Below are positions 18,376 to 26,213 of a stretch of DNA of 64,000 nt, piece after piece. How positions within the stretch are numbered: position 1 is the stretch's first letter; every line of letters starts with the position of its first letter. Under the pieces are notes generated by a model that was not told the DNA's origin, did not search any database, and was given only the letters and a program-made list of their open reading frames with translations. Where the stretch lies: contig JACRJZ010000143.1 of NCBI GenBank assembly GCA_016219875.1, forward strand, positions 101,039 to 165,038. Reading direction: 5' to 3'. A program made the position numbers and the translations under genes. The DNA comes from Verrucomicrobiota bacterium (GTDB lineage: Bacteria; Verrucomicrobiota; Verrucomicrobiia; Limisphaerales; JACRJZ01).

Positions 18376-18809
18376 TTGCGGTGGATACCAACGTGTTGGT
18401 TTACGCGCACCGCGAGGACAGCGAGTTCCACAAGGCGGCAAAGGAATCCGTCGAGTCCTTGCGCCATCAGCCGGCGGCGTGGGCGATTCCGTGGCCGTGC
18501 CTTCACGAATTCATCGGCATCGTCACGCATCCCGGCATTTACAAACCGGCGTCCACCCTGGCCGAAGCGCTGGGTTTCGTTGACTCCCTGTTCGCTTCGC
18601 CAGAACTGCACCTGCTTGCCGAAAGCCCGGGATATTTCGAGAAACTGCGCGACATCGCAACCACCGCGCGACTGAAAGGCCCGCGCATCCACGACGCGCG
18701 CATAGCGGCCTTGTGTCTGCACCACGGCGTGAGCGAGCTGTGGACGGCGGATCGCGACTTCTCCGCCTTTCCGCAACTGAAAGTGCGCAACCCTTTGGTG
18801 AAAGGGTGA
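18372..18809 (+). CDS. vapC: VapC-type PIN-domain toxin
   Basis: 145 residues. PIN acidic residues are visible in VDTNVLVYAHRED, LHEFIG, IHDARIAALCL and WTADRDF, so the ribonuclease active site looks complete. It overlaps VapB by four bases. Its TGA stop (18807-18809) lies one base before the next ubiD tail, an exact gene-end/tail junction. As a family, VapC toxins cleave tRNA or rRNA; the target here is unknown. Confidence 0.9.
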   Translation: MIAVDTNVLVYAHREDSEFHKAAKESVESLRHQPAAWAIPWPCLHEFIGIVTHPGIYKPASTLAEALGFVDSLFASPELHLLAESPGYFEKLRDIATTARLKGPRIHDARIAALCLHHGVSELWTADRDFSAFPQLKVRNPLVKG

Positions 18810-18810
18810 A

Positions 18811-18979
18811 GGTCCCCGACGTGCTCGACCACGCCACCAGCGAAATCGCCAGCGGCAGCAAACTCGGCATTGACGCGACGAAGAAACTCCCCGGCGAAGG
18901 TTTCAAACGCCCCTGGCCGCCGCTGATCAAGATGAGCGAAGAAGTCCGCCGAAAGATTGACGCGTTAGTTAGAGCATAG
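18811..18979 (+). pseudogene. ubiD 3' tail, copy 3 (about 54 codons)
   Basis: Homology begins at the codons for DVLDHATSEIASGSKLGIDA and runs to a TAG at 18977. The terminus after LIKM is MSEEVRRKIDALVRA, unlike any other tail in the window, so it comes from a diverged ubiD and is not a recent duplicate of copy 1. Confidence 0.9.
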
Positions 18980-19003
18980 GAAGCGCGCTTGGCGACGCTC
19001 GTT

Positions 19004-19510
19004 TCAGTGCGGCGGCGATTGCCCGAGCAATCCTTTCAAATCCAGATGGCGCGTGAACATGGCCAAGGCGCCGTCCGGCGTGCGCGGCCAGTGTTCCTTC
19101 GGCTTGTCCCAGTAAAGCTCCACGCCGTTGCCATCAGGGTCGCGCAAGTAGATGGCCTCGCTCACGCCGTGGTCGGACGCACCGTCAAGCTCGATGCCTG
19201 CCGCGAGCACGCGACGCAATGCATCGGCGAGCGCCGCGCGCGTGGGATAGAGAATGGCCAGATGATACAAGCCGGTCGCTTTCGGCGGCGGTGGTGCGCC
19301 GCCGGCGCTTTCCCAGGTGTTCAGCCCGATGTGATGATGATAGCCGCCAGCAGAAACAAACGCAGCTTGCGACCCGAAACGCTGCGTGAGTTCAAAGCCC
19401 AGCACGCCACGGTAAAACGCCAGCGCGCGCTCCAAGTCGGCCACTTTGAGATGCACATGACCAATCGTGACGCCGGGGGCGATGGGCTTGAAAGGTTCGC
19501 TGGAGTTCAC
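19004..19510 (-). CDS. VOC-family (glyoxalase/dioxygenase-like) protein
   Basis: 168 residues. Two beta-alpha-beta units carry the potential metal ligands H in IGHVHLKVADL, H in GYHHHIGLN/LYHLAI and E in GNGVELYWD, as in glyoxalase I and extradiol dioxygenase relatives. The best-looking match is the CatE/catechol-dioxygenase-like group annotated generally as VOC proteins. The 3' end lies 24 bp from ubiD tail 3. It heads a three-gene minus-strand block with a beta-helix protein and an oxidoreductase. Substrate unknown. Confidence 0.85.
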   Translation of the reverse strand: MNSSEPFKPIAPGVTIGHVHLKVADLERALAFYRGVLGFELTQRFGSQAAFVSAGGYHHHIGLNTWESAGGAPPPPKATGLYHLAILYPTRAALADALRRVLAAGIELDGASDHGVSEAIYLRDPDGNGVELYWDKPKEHWPRTPDGALAMFTRHLDLKGLLGQSPPH

Positions 19511-19519
19511 ATTTCCGCC

Positions 19520-20695
19520 TTACATGCCGGGTATCAGGAACAGCCCCACACCGATCTTTGCTGCTTCTGAATCAGCCACCGGGTGGAGGTAGTTCTTCCT
19601 GGTCTCGTCAAGCTCGACTGAGACCGGCTGGTCCGAAACCTTGGTGTTGATGAGTTCGAGAAACGAAGCGTCAATGTCCTTAAAACCCAGGTTCGCGCCG
19701 GTGCCGGAACTGGCCATCTTTTTGTTCGTGGCGAACAGGCTGTTGACCACCTTGTAATGCACTCGTTGCTTCTCCGGAGCGGTCGCCTGCCTGCTTCCTT
19801 GTGTTCCGGCGTCCGGGTCCCGTCCCGCCGACGCACCGCTCTGGTAGGTCCACACGTAGTTGCCGTTGGCGATCACGTTGTCGCGGAAGTCGAAATCGTC
19901 GGCGATCTCGCTCGTCCAGACGCCCGACCCGTAGGCCCCGTGGACAAAGCAGTTCCGCATCGAATGGCCGCGACTGCCGCTGGTCCAGAAAACCACGGTC
20001 AGCTTCGCGTTGTAGAAAACGCAGTGGTGGACATGGATGCCTGAGCCATGCGCGAGGATTCCGAGATGGTTCGGGCTGGTCACCTTGTCCCCGGCGAAAA
20101 GACACTGCGCGATTTCCAGGTCGTCCAACTGCTTGCCCATTCTCCCGATCGGATAAACGCGGACGAGCATGCCGGGCTTGGGCGTCTCGACAACCGGTGC
20201 GCCAAGCAGTTTAAGGCCGCGAATCGTGACGTGACTAACCTCCGTCAACATGCCGAAGACAAGGCCCCTGGCCTTCGGCCCGGTCAGCGGCAGTGTGTGG
20301 ATCAGAGTGGGCATCCGTCCGGTGTGCCAGTCCGGGTCGTCGGGCAGCACCTCAGCACGGATTGTGAGGCGGTCGGCCTTGGTGAGGGTGCGCCGCTCGG
20401 GCTTGAACGTCGCGGTTTCGCCGACCGAATACACACCTTCGGAGAGAATGACGGTGATCGGCCCGCTTCCGTCCGCCTGGTTCACGCGCCGCGCGGCTTC
20501 GACGAGGGTCTTGAGCGGGTTGTCCCTGGCTCCGGAGTTCGTGTCGGCTCCGGTCGCAGGGTTCAGATAGATAGTGTCTGCCGCTGTTGTCGCTGGCTTC
20601 ACGTCCGGCTGCTGGGCGAAAAGTGACCCGGTTAGCAGGACGGCAGCTCCGGCTGCCACGCTGAAAGTGGCCTTGAGGGCGGCTCGTCGGTTCAT
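19520..20695 (-). CDS. Secreted right-handed parallel beta-helix protein
   Basis: 391 residues with an N-terminal export signal (MNRRAALKATFSVAAGAAVLLTG..FAQ; the RR pair resembles but does not match a full Tat motif). The mature part begins with the DUF1565-like opening IYLNPATGADTNSGARDNPLKTL, followed by strand-turn repeats (SHVTIRGLKLLG, DDLEIAQCLFAG, SGIHVHHCVFYN, RNCFVHGAYGSG, DFRDNVIANGN). This fold is typical of pectin/alginate lyases and many surface proteins; no catalytic set is evident. It ends 9 bp from the VOC gene and may be cotranscribed. Confidence 0.82.
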   Translation of the reverse strand: MNRRAALKATFSVAAGAAVLLTGSLFAQQPDVKPATTAADTIYLNPATGADTNSGARDNPLKTLVEAARRVNQADGSGPITVILSEGVYSVGETATFKPERRTLTKADRLTIRAEVLPDDPDWHTGRMPTLIHTLPLTGPKARGLVFGMLTEVSHVTIRGLKLLGAPVVETPKPGMLVRVYPIGRMGKQLDDLEIAQCLFAGDKVTSPNHLGILAHGSGIHVHHCVFYNAKLTVVFWTSGSRGHSMRNCFVHGAYGSGVWTSEIADDFDFRDNVIANGNYVWTYQSGASAGRDPDAGTQGSRQATAPEKQRVHYKVVNSLFATNKKMASSGTGANLGFKDIDASFLELINTKVSDQPVSVELDETRKNYLHPVADSEAAKIGVGLFLIPGM

Positions 20696-20712
20696 GATTC
20701 GTTTCTTGTGGC

Positions 20713-21333
20713 TTAGTTAACGGGTGCGAACGTGAAGCCGACTTCGCCGCCATGACCCTTCGCATAGGCGAGTTGGATTCCCAGTGCGGCGAGGGGTTCG
20801 AGGTAACGGGCATTTTTGAGGGGGCCGGTGTCAAATGCATTGAAGCCGGCATCCTTGGCCAGTTGCACGACCTCGGCGTTCGCCGCCGCATGATTACCGG
20901 CAACCAGAACTGACGGAAGCGACTTCGCGCCCGAAACTGCCTTCGCGAGCACTTGGGCGAGAACCGTGTTGAAAGCCTTGACGACGTGCGCCTGCGGGAA
21001 GGCGGCTTGCACGACCTCGCCTGCTGATGTCGTGTGACCAATGGTCAGGGCCATGAAGTCGGCGGTGAGCGGGTTGGTGACATCAATGACGGTTTTTCCG
21101 GCGAGGCTGCCGAGCTTGGCAGCAATCGCAGCGACCTCGGAAAACGGCACTGCGAGGATGACGATGTCCGCAGCCTTGGCGGCTTGAGCGTAGTCCGTGA
21201 CGGTGAGAACCGGGAACTTCACGCGGGTTTGCTCGGGGTTGCGCGAACCGAGGGTAACGTTGTGTTTAGAGGCAAAGAGGCGGCCGAGATTGCCGCCGAT
21301 GTTGCCCGAACCGATGATGGCGATGTTCTTCAT
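20713..21333 (-). CDS. NAD(P)-binding oxidoreductase, F420:NADP reductase-like
   Basis: 206 residues. An N-terminal Rossmann fold (IAIIGSGNIGGNLGRLFA, then LGSRNPEQ) is followed by DIVILAVPFSEV, KTVIDVTNPL and HVVKAFNTV, the pattern of COG2085 dinucleotide-binding enzymes. Members reduce F420, flavins or quinones, so the electron acceptor is uncertain. It is divergent from a LysR regulator over an 87-bp gap with a putative operator, which suggests regulation by that LysR. Confidence 0.87.
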   Translation of the reverse strand: MKNIAIIGSGNIGGNLGRLFASKHNVTLGSRNPEQTRVKFPVLTVTDYAQAAKAADIVILAVPFSEVAAIAAKLGSLAGKTVIDVTNPLTADFMALTIGHTTSAGEVVQAAFPQAHVVKAFNTVLAQVLAKAVSGAKSLPSVLVAGNHAAANAEVVQLAKDAGFNAFDTGPLKNARYLEPLAALGIQLAYAKGHGGEVGFTFAPVN

Positions 21334-21391
21334 AGGTCAGCAGTATTCCACAGCCGAGCCGGTTTTAAGAAAGACCATGTTTCTTGCCTCA

Positions 21392-21410
21392 GCATAACCA
21401 ATGGGTATGC
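21392..21410. promoter_or_regulatory. Candidate LysR operator
   Basis: GCATAACC-AAT-GGGTATGC is an inverted repeat with 8-bp arms (one mismatch) placed 10 bp before the LysR start and 58 bp before the divergent oxidoreductase start. It contains the T-N11-A spacing of LysR boxes. Assignment is by position and symmetry only. Confidence 0.5.
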
Positions 21411-21420
21411 TCAACCGCGC

Positions 21421-22314
21421 ATGGAACTCCGCCATCTCCGTTATTTCGTCGCCGTGGCCGAGGCCGAAAACGTCTCGCGCGCCGCGCTGAAACTACACGT
21501 TTCGCAACCGGCCTTGAGCCGGCAAATTCGCGATCTGGAGGAAGAACTCGGTTTTTCACTTCTGGAACGGAGCGCCAAATCCGTGCGCCTGACCGATGCG
21601 GGCCGCGTGTTCCTGACCGAATCGCGCGCCGTGTTGGAACGTGCAGCCGAGGCGGTGAAAGCGGCGCGAATCGTCGCCGGAGGCAATCGCGGCGAACTCC
21701 ACATCGGCTATGCGCCAACCCTCAGCGCGCGCATCTTGCCACCAGCGTTGCGAGCGTTTCAAATCGCCGCGCCCGGTGTGCGAGTAAAGCTGCACGATTT
21801 ATCTACCGAGGAAATGCTGACCGCCTTGCACGAAGGCCGGCTGCAACTCGCTTTTCTTGAGCGCCAGCGGACTGCCGTGTTGCGCGGACTGCGGTTCGAG
21901 GAGCTGATGCGCGATCCGCTGCGTCTCGCCGTCGCGCCCCACCACCCGCTCGCCCGGCGGCGCGTCGTGGCCCTGGCGGACGCCGTGCGCGAACCCTTCA
22001 TCGCCTACAGCCCCAAGGACTATCCCGACTATCACGAATTGCTGGCCAGCGTGTTCTCGGCGACCAAAGGCCGACTGCGTATCGTGGAAGAACCCGACGG
22101 CGTTTCCAGTCTGATTTCCGCCGTCGGAGCGGGCCATGGTGTCGCGTTAATGCCGGACTCCCTGGCCTGCATTGCGGGAGCACGCTTGAGACTCCTGCCA
22201 CTGACACCCGCGCCCAAGCCTTTGTCCATCGGCATCGTTTCGCCCCAAACCGGACAAACTGCCGCTGCAGAAAGATTCGTGCAGTGCGCCAAGGAAGCGG
22301 TATCGGGAAAATGA
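21421..22314 (+). CDS. LysR-family transcriptional regulator
   Basis: 297 residues. It has an N-terminal winged HTH (MELRHLRYFVAVAEAENVSRAALKLHVSQPALSRQIRDLE) and a periplasmic-binding-like effector domain with LHIGYAPTLSARILPPALRAF and GVSSLISAVGAGHGVALMPDSL. It is transcribed away from the oxidoreductase/beta-helix/VOC block and likely controls it. Its TGA is about 12 bp before the start of ubiD tail 4. Confidence 0.92.
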   Translation: MELRHLRYFVAVAEAENVSRAALKLHVSQPALSRQIRDLEEELGFSLLERSAKSVRLTDAGRVFLTESRAVLERAAEAVKAARIVAGGNRGELHIGYAPTLSARILPPALRAFQIAAPGVRVKLHDLSTEEMLTALHEGRLQLAFLERQRTAVLRGLRFEELMRDPLRLAVAPHHPLARRRVVALADAVREPFIAYSPKDYPDYHELLASVFSATKGRLRIVEEPDGVSSLISAVGAGHGVALMPDSLACIAGARLRLLPLTPAPKPLSIGIVSPQTGQTAAAERFVQCAKEAVSGK

Positions 22315-22325
22315 AGCATGTCCTG

Positions 22326-22736
22326 AGATGAACTTCCCCGAGATCGTGGACCTCGCGCTGCCGGCCGAAGGCGTCTTGCACAACCTCGTCTTCGTGGGGG
22401 GGAGCACACGCGTCCCGCGTGTCGGTTTCGGCGTCTCGCGGAAACCATTTGTGTGAACGGAACGAAGTGTCCGGAGAGACGCCGGACACGGCAGGCGGGA
22501 CGCCCGCGCTCCCCTACAACATCATGCACGGCCTCTGGGGCATGGGGCAGATGATGTTCACCAAAGGCCCGTCCGGCGTGCTCGACCACGCCACCAGCGA
22601 AATCGCCAACGGCAGCAAACTCGGCCTCGACGCGACGAAGAAATTGCCGGGCGAAGGCTTCAAACGCCCCTGGCCGCCGCTCATCAAGATGGATGCCGCA
22701 GTGAAGACGAAGGTGGAAAGGCCCTTCACCCCGTAG
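22326..22736 (+). pseudogene. ubiD 3' tail, copy 4, internally rearranged
   Basis: Begins further upstream than other tails, at MNFPEIVDLALPAEGVLHNLVFV (equivalent to 14699). A 118-bp palindromic repeat (22397-22514) then replaces 30 bp and shifts the frame. Homology resumes at YNIMHGLWGMGQMMFTK, after which 105 bp (35 codons) are missing; the deletion ends coincide with the direct repeat TTCACCAAA present twice in intact ubiD (14839-14847 and 14944-14952). The end is GEGFKRPWPPLIKMDAAVKT then a TAG at 22734. Confidence 0.9.
22397..22514. repeat. Palindromic repeat inserted in ubiD tail 4
   Basis: The outer ends GGGGAGCACACGCGTCCCGC and GCGGGACGCCCGCGCTCCCC are imperfect complements, enclosing GGTTTCGGCGTCTCGCGG and CGGAGAGACGCCGGACACG, also partly complementary. 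It has no coding content. Confidence 0.8.
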
Positions 22737-22768
22737 CAGCCGACGCTCACGCCTGATCACAAGGTATC

Positions 22769-22794
22769 ACTTGTCAAGTCACGACTTGACAAGT
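22769..22794. promoter_or_regulatory. Perfect 11-bp inverted repeat before ATPase gene
   Basis: ACTTGTCAAGT (22769-22779) and ACTTGACAAGT (22784-22794) are exact complements around a 4-bp spacer, 30 bp before the ATPase ATG. The right arm contains TTGACA, a possible -35 element. The arm sequence CTTGACA/TGACAAG also occurs in the palindrome at 29620-29659. Confidence 0.5.
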
Positions 22795-22823
22795 GGGCCT
22801 GTGTAGAATCTCCTACCTCCCGC

Positions 22824-24218
22824 ATGAGCGTTGAATTTGTCGGGCGTCAGCGTGAACTGGCGGTGTTGGAACAGGCATGGAAGTGCGAAGGTGGGGCTTT
22901 CATCCCTGTCTATGGCCGCCACCGCGTGGGCAAGAGCGAACTGGTCGTCAAATTCATGACCGGCAAGCCGGCGCTCTACGTCACGGGCAAGGTCGCCCCT
23001 GCTGAACTGCAACTCCGGGAGTTCCTCCGCGCCGCAGCCTCTGCGCTGCGTGAACCCCTGCTAGCGGACCATCCCGTCGCCGACTGGCCCGCCGCCTTTC
23101 GCCTGGTTGAGGAGCGATGGAAAGGGCCGGGCAAACTCATCCTGGCGCTCGATGAATTTCAATGGATGGCCGCCGCCAGCCCGGAACTGCCGTCGGTGCT
23201 GCAAGAGTGCTGGGATCGCCGCTGGCGGAACGGCCGCATCATGCTCATCCTGTGCGGCTCCTACCTCGGTTTCATGGAACGCGAGGTTCTGGGCAAGAAA
23301 AGCCCGCTCTTCGGGCGTCGTACGGCGCAGATTCTCCTGCGCCCCTTCGGCTACGGCGAGGCGGCCAGGTTCCACCCGAACTGGTCGCGTCCCAATCAGG
23401 CTGCCGCCTACTTCATCTGCGGCGGATTGCCCTTCTACCTGCGTTGCTTCGCGCCCGCGCTTTCCATCGAGCAAAACCTCGTCGCCGCTGTCTTCGACGA
23501 ACTGGGCCTGCTCTTCCGCGAACCGGAATTCCTCCTGCGCGAAGAACTGCGCGAAGTTTCGACCTACAACGCCATTCTCCTGGCGCTTGCCACGGGCAGC
23601 CCGACCAACAGCGAGATCTCTCGCGCCACCGGCATTGGCGACCGCGCGTTGCACTATTACCTCAGCACGCTCGTCGAACTGGGCTACGTCCAACGCCGCT
23701 TCCCGCTTACCGGCGTGCCGCCCACCGCGCGGCAGGTCCGCTATGCGCTCGAAGACCCGTTGTTGCGGTTCTGGTTCCGCTTTGTCTATCCGAACCTCAG
23801 CCTCATCGCCCGCCTCGGCGCGGCGCAGGCCGTGCGCGAACTGGTCCTGCCGGAACTGGAGAGCTACTTCGGCCACGGCTTCGAGCGGTTGTGCAGGGAA
23901 GCCCTCCCCGCGCTCTACGTCCGCGAAGGTGTCCGCGCCGGTTTCGAGGTGGGCGAATATTGGGACAAGGACACGCAGATTGACGTGGTCGGGCTGCGAC
24001 AGGACCGCTGGACTGACCTGGGCGAATGCAAGTGGGGCCACGTCGGCTCCGCGACCGCGCTGCGGGCGGAATTGCGCGACCGCCTGCCCCGGTTTCCCAA
24101 TCCTCGCCATGCCACGCTCGGCCTGCGCTTTTTCACCCGCCAGCGGATGCGCGTCACGCCCGACGCTGCCACCCACGAACGCTGGCACTGTCTCGACGAT
24201 TTGTATGAACTCGGTTGA
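22824..24218 (+). CDS. ATPase with DUF234 (ATPase_2 family)
   Basis: 464 residues. The opening FVGRQRELAVLEQAW is standard for this archaeal-type ATPase family. Walker A is in YGRHRVGKSELV, Walker B in LILALDEFQWM, and sensor I in ILCGSYLGFMER. A winged helix (NSEISRATGIGDRALHYYLSTLVELGYVQR) and the DUF234 end with FEVGEYWDKDTQIDVVGL...LGECKW, a nuclease-like D..E.K pattern, follow. Such proteins are common accessory genes in archaea and bacteria with no settled function. The stop TGA is 2-4 bp before ubiD tail 5. Confidence 0.88.
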   Translation: MSVEFVGRQRELAVLEQAWKCEGGAFIPVYGRHRVGKSELVVKFMTGKPALYVTGKVAPAELQLREFLRAAASALREPLLADHPVADWPAAFRLVEERWKGPGKLILALDEFQWMAAASPELPSVLQECWDRRWRNGRIMLILCGSYLGFMEREVLGKKSPLFGRRTAQILLRPFGYGEAARFHPNWSRPNQAAAYFICGGLPFYLRCFAPALSIEQNLVAAVFDELGLLFREPEFLLREELREVSTYNAILLALATGSPTNSEISRATGIGDRALHYYLSTLVELGYVQRRFPLTGVPPTARQVRYALEDPLLRFWFRFVYPNLSLIARLGAAQAVRELVLPELESYFGHGFERLCREALPALYVREGVRAGFEVGEYWDKDTQIDVVGLRQDRWTDLGECKWGHVGSATALRAELRDRLPRFPNPRHATLGLRFFTRQRMRVTPDAATHERWHCLDDLYELG

Positions 24219-24222
24219 ACCC

Positions 24223-24390
24223 GCCAGCGGCAGCAAACTCGGCATTGATGCAACGAAGAAATTGCCGAGCGAAGGTTTCAAACGCCCCTGGCCGCCACTC
24301 ATCAAGATGGATGCCGCGGTGAAGGCGAAGGTGGAAAAGCTTCTCCACTGCGAGGGAAATGCCGGTGACAACTTCCGAGAAACTGGCTAA
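24223..24390 (+). pseudogene. ubiD 3' tail, copy 5 (about 55 codons)
   Basis: Homology starts at GCCAGCGGCAGCAAACTCGG (ASGSKLGIDATKKLPSEGF). The KMDAAVKAKVEKL segment is very close to intact UbiD, but the last 18 codons (LHCEGNAGDNFRETG) are unrelated. The stop TAA is at 24388, 15 bp before the next cargo start. Confidence 0.9.
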
Positions 24391-24405
24391 CCTTGCCTCG
24401 CTTGC

Positions 24406-24615
24406 ATGAAACAGCGTGCTCAGCGTGACAAGACCGCTCAGACCAGAGACTGGGCACGTCGCTTGGCTGCGCGCGTCGAAGCAGTCCTGGCGGCCCATCC
24501 TCACGCCGATCCCGACAATGTCCGCCACACCTTGATTCTGCTGGAGCAACCGCCGCTGGAACGACTGCAAAGGAGCCTCATCCGTGGCCGCGCCGCTGCC
24601 ATTCTCAGAAAGTGA
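24406..24615 (+). CDS. Small hypothetical protein paired with nucleotidyltransferase
   Basis: 69 residues, rich in Arg and Ala (MKQRAQRDKTAQTRDWARRL...LERLQRSLIRGRAAAILRK). It overlaps the following nucleotidyltransferase gene by 32 bp, an arrangement typical of two-gene toxin-antitoxin or similar modules. No recognised domain. Reality is supported by position, frame length and overlap rather than by homology. Confidence 0.55.
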   Translation: MKQRAQRDKTAQTRDWARRLAARVEAVLAAHPHADPDNVRHTLILLEQPPLERLQRSLIRGRAAAILRK

Positions 24616-25120
24616 ACTCCGCCTCCTGGGCGTCCTCCTGAAGCGCAAGGTGCGGTTCATGGTGGTGGGGCTTTCCGCCGCCACACTGCAAGGCGCGCCC
24701 GTCGTTACCCAGGACGTGGACCTTTGGTTTGAGAACCTCGGCGAACCGAAAATCTCCCGCGCCTTGCAGGAAGTCGGGGCGGCCTACGTTCCGCCCAGCA
24801 ACCTCAATCCGCCCATGCTGGCGGGCGCGGGGGCGGAGCTGTTCGATGTCGTGCTGCGGATGGACGGCTTGGGCACCTTCGCCGACGAACTCAAGCATTG
24901 CGTGGACATCCGGCTGGGCCGGCACAAGCTCAAGGTGCTTTCGCTCGAACGGATTCTCGCCAGCAAACTCGCCGCGAACCGCGCCAAGGACAAACTTACG
25001 ATTCCCGTGCTGCGCGACGCCCTGTCCGCCACGCAAGCAGTGAAAGACCGCTCAAAAAGGAAAACCGTGCGACGAAAGAACTGCCCGGCGAAGGTTTCAA
25101 ACGCCCTTGGCCGCCGCTGA
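24584..25120 (+). CDS. Nucleotidyltransferase-fold protein (MNT/DUF6036-like)
   Basis: Up to 178 residues from a GTG at 24584. VVGLSAATLQGAPVVTQDVDLWF at about 27-49 matches the GlxSA...T.DVDL nucleotide-transferase signature found in AbiEii/MNT-type toxin proteins. LKVLSLERILASKLAANRAKDKLTI is the usual helical follow-up with a conserved D/K. The 3' end crosses into ubiD tail 6: the final residues CPAKVSNALGRR and the stop are out-of-frame ubiD sequence. Part of its C-terminal coding sequence recurs next to tail 8 at 29431-29471. Confidence 0.8.
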   Translation: MAAPLPFSESELRLLGVLLKRKVRFMVVGLSAATLQGAPVVTQDVDLWFENLGEPKISRALQEVGAAYVPPSNLNPPMLAGAGAELFDVVLRMDGLGTFADELKHCVDIRLGRHKLKVLSLERILASKLAANRAKDKLTIPVLRDALSATQAVKDRSKRKTVRRKNCPAKVSNALGRR

Positions 25121-25209
25121 TCAAGATGGATGCCGCGATGAAGGCGAAGATCGAAAGACTCTTCAACGGCGAGCGCAATCTGCTGCTCGGGGAGACGGAG
25201 AAGCACTGA
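25069..25209 (+). pseudogene. ubiD 3' tail, copy 6 (about 46 codons)
   Basis: Homology begins at GCGACGAA (ATKELPGEGFKRPWPPLIKM) while still inside the nucleotidyltransferase frame, and runs to TGA at 25207. The terminus AMKAKIERLFNGERNLLLGE is distinct. It contains the only change in the otherwise invariant core (CGCCCTTGG). Confidence 0.9.
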
Positions 25210-25275
25210 GCCATAAATGTTGCGATTTGGAAACTGCCCCTTGCCAAAGCTCCGGCCCGGCCCGACAATCCGCGC

Positions 25276-25548
25276 ATGATGATCGCACAGGAAGCGCTCA
25301 CGAAGCAGGTGCTCAAATGGCCAGCCCGGCGCCGGATCGAACTGGCGGAGGAACTTCTCGCCAGCGTCGAGAGTTTTGCCACGCCCGAAATCCAAGCGGC
25401 TTGGGACAAAGAAATCGCCGCTCGCGTACAGGACATCCGCGCGGGCCGGGCGGAGGGAATCCCTGCGGAAGAAGTCATGGCCGAAGCTCGTCGGAAGCTC
25501 CATGAAGCGCGTCACCTCTCACCGGCTCGCCGGACGAGAACTCATTGA
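25276..25548 (+). CDS. Addiction-module antitoxin (PF09720-like)
   Basis: 90 residues. KWPARRRIELAEELLASVE...PEIQAAWDKEIAARVQDIRAG is the hallmark of the small Unstab_antitox family that pairs with RelE/ParE toxins. The gene overlaps the toxin by 47 bp, as is common in this family. It begins 66 bp after ubiD tail 6. Family members bind and neutralise the toxin; autoregulation is likely. Confidence 0.88.
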   Translation: MMIAQEALTKQVLKWPARRRIELAEELLASVESFATPEIQAAWDKEIAARVQDIRAGRAEGIPAEEVMAEARRKLHEARHLSPARRTRTH

Positions 25549-25798
25549 CTCGGCCCTCTATTACGACCAGCGACGGGCAGGTTTGGGCGAGGAGTTTCTT
25601 TCCGAGGTGGAGACGGTGCTGGAGTTCATTCGCGCGCAACCGGAGGCAGGACGGCCAGAACGCCACGCCACGCGGAGCTACCCGACCAAGCGGTTTCCTT
25701 TCAGAATCGTCTATGACATCCAGCCCGACCGCCTCTGGATCGTGGCGGTGGCGCACCTGAGCCGCAGGCCGGGCTACTGGACGCGGCGGCTCGAATGA
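25502..25798 (+). CDS. RelE/ParE-family toxin
   Basis: 98 residues from ATG at 25502. It has the ParE/RelE fold pattern: LIDSALYYDQRRAGLGEEFLSEVETVLEFI, then HATRSYPTKRFPFRIVYDI and VVAHLSRRPGYWTRR-like VAVAHLSRRPGYW. Its TGA at 25796 is directly followed by ubiD tail 7. The exact target (ribosome or gyrase) cannot be read from sequence. Confidence 0.88.
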   Translation: MKRVTSHRLAGRELIDSALYYDQRRAGLGEEFLSEVETVLEFIRAQPEAGRPERHATRSYPTKRFPFRIVYDIQPDRLWIVAVAHLSRRPGYWTRRLE

Positions 25799-25801
25799 CA
25801 G

Positions 25802-25856
25802 TTGACGCGACGAAGAACATTCCCGGCAAAGGCTTCAAACGCCCCTGGCCGCCGCT
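25802..25856 (+). pseudogene. ubiD 3' tail, copy 7 (core only)
   Basis: Only 55 bp remain, encoding VDATKNIPGKGFKRPWPP; homology stops before LIKM. It is the shortest copy, and together with copy 6 and copy 8 it defines the segment common to all tails. Confidence 0.85.
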
Positions 25857-26119
25857 TGCGACGCGTGAACGGAACTGGGCCGCTCGCGAAACGACCAGCC
25901 CTGCCCGCCCTCCAGCCATACGCGGTCGCCGTCTCGACACAAGGTCGTGCTCATGCGGTTTTGTGTGCGTCTGACCTGTGCGTGAACTGAAGGGGTGCAA
26001 TTCTCCTGAGCTGGAACATCGCAGGCAGACTGGCTTTCACGGCCAAGACGATGCCGCACGCCCTGGACAGACGCAACCGCAGATTCGCGAGAGTCCGTGC
26101 GCTTCTTGATGGTCCCCCC

Positions 26120-26200
26120 AGGTCGCGAAACAGGCCGGCGGGCCACGCGTTGGTGAGCGGACAAAGCTCGTGGATGCGTGGCCTGTCCTCGGCGATGCGC
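26120..26200 (-). pseudogene. Fragment of a third anti-sigma-like gene
   Basis: Minus-strand reading gives RIAEDRPRIHELCPLTNAWP and then AGLFRDLGG, which matches RIRRLCPLTAGWPEELFRTIAG of the gene at 28074-29315. No complete frame exists. The rest of 25857-26213 shows no gene. It suggests that the sigma/anti-sigma block was once larger and was truncated at this edge. Confidence 0.7.
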
Positions 26201-26213
26201 TTTCCCTCAGCCG

